Shown here: positions 59,917-64,000 of the stretch, in pieces | Numbering within the stretch: the first letter of the stretch is position 1 | How the letters are laid out: each line of letters begins with the position of its first letter | NCBI GenBank assembly: GCA_036496265.1 | Contig: DASXLL010000338.1 | Location: 9,648-73,647, forward strand | Length of the DNA: 64,000 bases | Direction of reading: 5' to 3' | From: CAYLLN01 sp036496265 | GTDB lineage: Bacteria > Planctomycetota > Planctomycetia > Pirellulales > Pirellulaceae | Made by a program: the position numbers and the translations under genes | Notes under the pieces: generated by a model | Seen by the model: only the letters and a program-made list of their open reading frames with translations | Databases searched by the model: none | What the model was told of the DNA's origin: nothing

Positions 59917-60252
59917 ATGGCGCTGACCAAGTCACAAGTTGAAAAACTGCCTGATGTGTATCGAGATTTTATGCTGACGCTGGCTCCCGTGTTGAGGTCC
60001 AAACAAGAAGGCGCCGTAATGCAGATCAAGGCCGTACCGTTCAGTTTCGTCTGCGAGGCGGTCGGAAAGCTGCATGATTACCATTTGGCCCAAGTCCGTG
60101 AGCTGCGGCAGAATTTGAAGGCAAAGGGGTACATTACCGAGGACAAATTCGGATTTCTTAGTCCAACGGATCTCGGCGAAGAGGTTATTCGCCTATTGGA
60201 TGAATCCGTTGACGAGCCAGTCGTCGTACCGCCGCTGCCCGATTTGAACTAG
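59917..60252 (+). CDS. Small winged-helix-like protein
   Basis: 111 residues, no named family. LHDYHLAQVRELRQNLKAKG then YITEDKFGFLSPTDLGEEVI (about 51-91) looks like a winged-helix DNA-binding core with a beta-wing (KFGFLSPTDLGEEVI). It precedes the TIR-like gene by ten bases, so it may be its regulator. This is inference from fold and spacing. Confidence 0.65.
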   Translation: MALTKSQVEKLPDVYRDFMLTLAPVLRSKQEGAVMQIKAVPFSFVCEAVGKLHDYHLAQVRELRQNLKAKGYITEDKFGFLSPTDLGEEVIRLLDESVDEPVVVPPLPDLN

Positions 60253-60262
60253 GGATCGTGCC

Positions 60263-60814
60263 ATGGCGGATACGTATTGGCCGTGGCGGGTCGAACTCAA
60301 TCGATTGGAATGCGAGTTCGTTTTCTTCGTCTCGCATGTCATGGAAGACAATGACGAAGTTCTTTGGTTTGCTAACGCGCTTGAGGATCGCTTTAGATTT
60401 CTTGGCATTCCGATAAAAGCGTGCTTTTTGGATGTGCAAGACTGGGAACATGGCAATCCACCCAAGGACTTGATCCGACGCAAGTTGGCGGCGTCCCATT
60501 TCTTCCTGGGCTGGATTTCGCCGAATTATCTCAAGGCCGCAAAACGTGGCTGGGTTTGGTTTGAGTTGGCATATGCGGAACTGATCGAGCTTAGCCGCCA
60601 GCCGTCGGTCGATATCAAGTTTCCGTTTATTCTTCCTGTGCTTCGAAACGTATCGGTAAGGCAGATTGGCCGGACACCGTGGCTGGCATACGTACAACGA
60701 GAAATTGAGAGGTCAAGGCGAGGTGAAAAGATCGAGGATTTTGTGGAGCGTCTCGTCTCCAAACTCGTCGCCTACTATTCACAAGAGATTAACAAGTGGG
60801 AAAAGAGCCGCTAA
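60263..60814 (+). CDS. TIR-like domain protein
   Basis: 183 residues. CEFVFFVSHVMEDNDEVLWF (17-36) matches the TIR box-1 strand (FVSH), followed by LEDRFRFLGIPIKACF, a DLIRRKLAASHFFLGWISPN helix-strand and NYLKAAKRGWVWFELAYAEL (88-107), where E101 fills the position of the NADase glutamate. TIR proteins cleave NAD or act as adaptors in defence. Here there is no partner domain beyond about residue 150. Family assignment is by reading only. Confidence 0.65.
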   Translation: MADTYWPWRVELNRLECEFVFFVSHVMEDNDEVLWFANALEDRFRFLGIPIKACFLDVQDWEHGNPPKDLIRRKLAASHFFLGWISPNYLKAAKRGWVWFELAYAELIELSRQPSVDIKFPFILPVLRNVSVRQIGRTPWLAYVQREIERSRRGEKIEDFVERLVSKLVAYYSQEINKWEKSR

Positions 60815-61197
60815 CATCCATCGGGCCGGGATACGACCCGCGCTACTTGGAAGGCATCGAGCACTTCAACAAGTGCGATTTTTTTGAGGCCCACGAAGTT
60901 TGGGAAGAACTTTGGGCCGACACGCAGGGACCCGCGCGGCGTTTCTATCAGGGACTGATTCAAGTCGCCGTGTGCCTGCATCATTTCGGCAACGGCAACA
61001 TTCGCGGCGCCAAAAAACTCTACCACGGCTGCCGCGGCTATCTCGAAGATTATCGGCCCAAATATCTCGATCTCGATCTCGACAAGCTGTTCTCCCAGTT
61101 GGAGATTTGCTGCCGCGAGATTCTGGAAAGCAAAGAAGAGTTCCCCAAAATCGACATCGTGCCGGATTTAATACCGGAAATTCACTTGGAAGTCTAA
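60796..61197 (+). CDS. DUF309 family protein
   Basis: 133 residues. GIEHFNKCDFFEAHEVWEEL (18-37), then FYQGLIQVAVCLHHFGNGNI and AKKLYHGCRGYLEDYRPK are the DUF309 blocks. Function unknown; helical. The start GTG at 60796 overlaps the TIR-like gene by 19 bases, implying coupling. Stop overlaps that of the convergent GT87 gene by four bases. Confidence 0.9.
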   Translation: MGKEPLTSIGPGYDPRYLEGIEHFNKCDFFEAHEVWEELWADTQGPARRFYQGLIQVAVCLHHFGNGNIRGAKKLYHGCRGYLEDYRPKYLDLDLDKLFSQLEICCREILESKEEFPKIDIVPDLIPEIHLEV

Positions 61198-62510
61198 ACG
61201 GTCGCGGCTTTACTAGCGTGGAAGCAGCGGATAAGCAAGATTATCCAGGCGATCATCAAGCACGCGCCGTTCAAGATGCAGAGCATCGTCCACACCGCCG
61301 GCTGCTGGACCGAGGTCGCCAACGGAGGCATCGTTTCTGCAACAAACGTCAAAAACTTCGCCGATGTAAAGTAATTGACGGCAGGCACTAGCAACAGCGC
61401 CAACAGCAACCACTCACCGCCGCGCCGACGGTCTGATTGGCTTTTGGAAAGATTCACAAACGCCGCCAGCGCCGCCGGCGCAATCAGTAAGGCATCGTAG
61501 ATGTTGTGATAAATGCAGAGCGTGATCGTGAGCGATGCAATCGCCAACGAATTCAATTCAGTGCCGCTGCCATCGCCATTCGCCGATCTTTTCAACCTCC
61601 GAACCGCCAACCCAGCGACGATTAGCAAGGCAAACGTCAGGGCGTAACGTAGAACGTTCTGCAAATGCTGGCCAACCAAACGCTCGATCACCATTAGAAA
61701 GTCCACGCGACTGGCCGAAACCAGCGGATCGACACCTTCGTTGAGCTCCGTCACCGTTTGATTCGCTGCCAGCATTTCGAGCAGGTGATTCGGATCCATC
61801 AATTGCGGAAGCAGCGCCGCTACCACGGCAACATTTGCAATAACGGCGATCCCGAATCCCGTGAGCGCCGCCCGGTAACTGCCTCGCAGCAGCAACAATA
61901 CAAACAGCGGCCCGCCAAACGTCGGCTTAATACATGCCACGGCGAGCAATAATCCCGAAATCCACGGTCTCCGCTCCGCCAGCCACCACGACCCAACCGT
62001 GGCCAGCGCCATCGGCAGCGCAACATTGCCAAAATAAAGATTCGCGTTCCCTGGCCGGCACACAAGAAGCACCGTCGCCAGAGCCATCACGCTACTGGTT
62101 GTCACGCGCTGCTCACAAATCCGCAGCAGCACATAGCCATAGAAGGCCAACAGCCCCACGTTGAAAATCCAATACAGAATTTCGGCGGCTGTCAGGTCCA
62201 AAACGGCAAGTGGCAGCGACGCCACAAAAATCGCCGGCGCATACAGCGGAAACGAATTCCCCGCCGGATAGCGGGCAAAGTATTGGCCGCCTTCCTCAGC
62301 CGGCCGCGGATCGTAGGGATTGATGCCCGCAAACGCGGCCCGCGCCGGGTAATAAACAACATCCTGAAAATCGCAGAACGCTGACCGCGTTGGATGATGC
62401 GGATTTTCGGCCGGTCGCTGCTCCAGCCAGCACCGCGAGCCGACGGAAACCAGCGCAGCGATGAACAGCAATGCCGCCGCTGCATTCGATAGCCGCTTTC
62501 GCTGACCCAT
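61194..62510 (-). CDS. GT87 (DUF2029)-family membrane glycosyltransferase
   Basis: 438 residues from the ATG at 62510 (an upstream ATG at 62543 is in frame). About ten hydrophobic helices. FCDFQDVVYYPARAAFAGIN then PYDP near the start, YPAGNSFPLYAPAIFVASLP and LLAVACIKPTFGGPLFVLLL fit the polyprenol-linked mannosyltransferases of this group. Acts at the inner membrane on polyprenyl-linked sugars in relatives. Divergent from eno. Confidence 0.85.
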   Translation of the reverse strand: MGQRKRLSNAAAALLFIAALVSVGSRCWLEQRPAENPHHPTRSAFCDFQDVVYYPARAAFAGINPYDPRPAEEGGQYFARYPAGNSFPLYAPAIFVASLPLAVLDLTAAEILYWIFNVGLLAFYGYVLLRICEQRVTTSSVMALATVLLVCRPGNANLYFGNVALPMALATVGSWWLAERRPWISGLLLAVACIKPTFGGPLFVLLLLRGSYRAALTGFGIAVIANVAVVAALLPQLMDPNHLLEMLAANQTVTELNEGVDPLVSASRVDFLMVIERLVGQHLQNVLRYALTFALLIVAGLAVRRLKRSANGDGSGTELNSLAIASLTITLCIYHNIYDALLIAPAALAAFVNLSKSQSDRRRGGEWLLLALLLVPAVNYFTSAKFLTFVAETMPPLATSVQQPAVWTMLCILNGACLMIAWIILLIRCFHASKAATV

Positions 62511-62644
62511 CTCTCCAATCCTTGCCGCTTCCCAGAAGTACACGAGCCAGCCTAATCGACCGCCAAGGTCCGTCCTATCGTGCCTTAACGCCTTTGATCC
62601 GACGCCTAGTCAGTTCCGGGGTCGCGCGTCACAATTATCGCCGT

Positions 62645-62670
62645 CCCCCTGTCCCCTGTCCCCTGTCCCC
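62645..62670. repeat. Four C-runs (G-quadruplex on the minus strand) before eno
   Basis: CCCCCTGTCCCCTGTCCCCT then GTCCCC: four runs of four or five C separated by TGT. The complementary strand has GGGG(ACA) repeated, a textbook quadruplex-capable pattern. It ends nine bases before the eno ATG, in place of a ribosome site. Confidence 0.85.
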
Positions 62671-62679
62671 TGATCTCCC

Positions 62680-63963
62680 ATGAGCCTGATCGCTGCCATC
62701 CACGGACGTCAAATTCTAGACAGTCGCGGCAACCCCACGATCGAGGTCGAAGTCACGCTTTCCGACGGCTCCTTCGGCCGCGCCGCCGTGCCCAGCGGCG
62801 CCAGCACCGGCGTCCACGAAGCCTGGGAGCTTCGCGACGGTGACAAAAGCATCTATCTGGGCAAAGGCGTCACCCAGGCCGTCGCCAATGTCAACGGCAC
62901 GATCGCCGACGCCCTCATGGGCTACGACGCCATCGATCAAATTGCTATCGACCAACGGCTGATCGAGCTCGACGGCACATCCAACAAGAAAAACCTCGGT
63001 GCCAACGCCATCCTCGGCGTCTCGCTCGCCGTCGCCAAAGCCGCGGCCAATTTTTCGCAAGAGCCGCTCTACCGCTATCTAGGCGGCGTCGGCGCCAATC
63101 TACTGCCAGCGCCTATGATGAACATCATCAATGGCGGCGCTCACGCCGATAATTCCGTCGATCTGCAAGAATTCATGGTCATGCCCCTCGGCTTCCAACG
63201 CTTCAGCGACGCCCTCCGCTGCGGGGTCGAAGTGTTTCACAGCCTGAAAAAGGTCTTGCACGACAAAAAGCTGAACACGGCCGTCGGCGACGAAGGCGGC
63301 TTCGCTCCCGACCTGAAGAGCAACCGCGAAGCACTCGACCTGATTATGACCGCGATCGAAAAAGCCGGTTATAAGCCCGGCGAGCAGGTCCGCATCGCGC
63401 TCGACGCCGCTTCGACCGAATTCTACGACGACAAAAAGAAGACCTACGAAATCGACGGCAAGCAGATTTCAGCCGGCGAGATTGTCGATCTCTGGGCCAG
63501 CTGGTGCGACAATTATCCGATCATCTCGATCGAAGACGGCTGCTCCGAAGACGATTGGGAAGGCTGGAAAATGCTCACCAAAAAGCTCGGCCACAAAGTC
63601 CAGCTCGTCGGCGACGACCTGTTCGTCACCAACACCGAGCGGCTCCAGCGCGGCATCGACGAGCACATTGCCAACAGCAGTCTCATCAAAGTCAACCAGA
63701 TCGGCACGTTGTCCGAAACGATCTCCGCCATTCACCTGGCCCACCGGAACGGCTACACCAGCATCTCCAGTCATCGCAGTGGCGAAACCGAGGACGCCAC
63801 GATCGCCGACCTGGCCGTCGCCATGAACACCGGCCAGATCAAGACCGGCTCCGCCTCCCGCACCGACCGCATGGCCAAATACAACCAGCTCCTTCGCATC
63901 GAGGAAGAACTCGACACCGCCGCCCTCTACGGCGGCCCCCTCCTCCTCGCCAAGCACAAATAG
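62680..63963 (+). CDS. eno: Enolase
   Basis: 427 residues; interconverts 2-phosphoglycerate and phosphoenolpyruvate. GNPTIEVEVTLSDGSFGRAA near 16-35, GASTGVHEAWELRDGDKS, MMNIINGGAHADNSVDLQEF, and the signature LIKVNQIGTLSETISAIHLA (about 336-355) with SSHRSGETEDATIADLAVA. Length normal. No ribosome site is visible: a C-rich repeat takes that place. Confidence 0.98.
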   Translation: MSLIAAIHGRQILDSRGNPTIEVEVTLSDGSFGRAAVPSGASTGVHEAWELRDGDKSIYLGKGVTQAVANVNGTIADALMGYDAIDQIAIDQRLIELDGTSNKKNLGANAILGVSLAVAKAAANFSQEPLYRYLGGVGANLLPAPMMNIINGGAHADNSVDLQEFMVMPLGFQRFSDALRCGVEVFHSLKKVLHDKKLNTAVGDEGGFAPDLKSNREALDLIMTAIEKAGYKPGEQVRIALDAASTEFYDDKKKTYEIDGKQISAGEIVDLWASWCDNYPIISIEDGCSEDDWEGWKMLTKKLGHKVQLVGDDLFVTNTERLQRGIDEHIANSSLIKVNQIGTLSETISAIHLAHRNGYTSISSHRSGETEDATIADLAVAMNTGQIKTGSASRTDRMAKYNQLLRIEEELDTAALYGGPLLLAKHK

Positions 63964-63966
63964 CCT

Positions 63967-63991
63967 GTGGGGCAGGCATCCTGCCTGCCGT
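63967..63991. repeat. Hairpin GTGGGGCAGGC-atcct-GCCTGCC after eno
   Basis: A seven-base stem (GGCAGGC/GCCTGCC) with a five-base loop, three bases after the eno stop. Same family as 58217-58289. The window ends nine bases later, so the rest of the element may continue beyond. Confidence 0.7.
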
Positions 63992-64000
63992 ATCCACTTT

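Noticed and set aside
62645..62670. Tandem C-runs as a CRISPR-like or minisatellite locus
   Set aside because: Only four seven-base units, no spacers and no cas genes.

Overview
The window is a chromosomal segment of a planctomycete, most likely of the Pirellula/Gemmata side of the phylum. Markers are two DUF1501 proteins, a DUF1549/DUF1553 protein, DUF1598, a CxPxR sulfatase, a large secreted protein with two CxxCH haem sites, a secreted protease carrying the planctomycete N-terminal motif (LESLEDRRLLA-like) and a dockerin, and palindromic intergenic repeats, one of which encodes the NPTRKRG peptide often seen in translated planctomycete intergenic DNA. No rRNA, tRNA, CRISPR array, phage or transposase was recognised. 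The first base lies inside a gene and the last bases fall in a repeat after eno.

Layout. 1-7.3 kb: end of an oxidoreductase, ankyrin protein, CobL-type cobalamin methyltransferase, hydroxyacid dehydrogenase, IscA and IscS, secreted hydrolase, SDR. 7.3-12.9 kb: DUF1501 protein, giant secreted cytochrome, hydrolase. 13.2-17.2 kb: rpsB-tsf, a MazF-type toxin pair, pyrH, Uma2 protein; frr is missing from its usual place. 17.2-24.7 kb (minus strand): a seven-gene operon of PspA, a tandem-AAA ATPase, a small helical protein, a membrane-anchored substrate-binding protein fused to OmpA, ABC permease, ABC ATPase and a coiled-coil membrane protein. 25.3-30 kb (minus): DUF1549/DUF1553, metallo-beta-lactamase-fold protein and DUF1501 in one operon. 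30-36.3 kb: MgtE, sulfatase, subtilase. 36.3-43.6 kb (minus): HEAT protein, argH, leuB-type dehydrogenase, methyltransferase, permease. 44-49.5 kb: ECF sigma factor and anti-sigma, D-aminoacylase-like amidohydrolase, a motif array, a broken secreted gene, RluA-type synthase. 49.5-64 kb: SGNH hydrolase, DUF1598, DUF900 lipoprotein, CE15-like esterase, Fe-alcohol dehydrogenase, two TatA, archease, AcuI/YhdH reductase, thioredoxin, a small wHTH-like/TIR-like/DUF309 group, GT87 and enolase.

The best candidate for an undescribed system is the PspA/AAA/ABC/OmpA operon, which joins a membrane-repair protein and an AAA remodeller to a full ABC importer whose receptor can grip peptidoglycan. The second theme is mobile repeats: many gene gaps hold a perfect or near-perfect palindrome from one of several families. 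At two places repeat sequence sits in frame inside a conserved enzyme (IscS and a SAM methyltransferase), and at one place it supplies the end of a gene (AcuI/YhdH). All functions are assigned by reading motifs; no database search was run.
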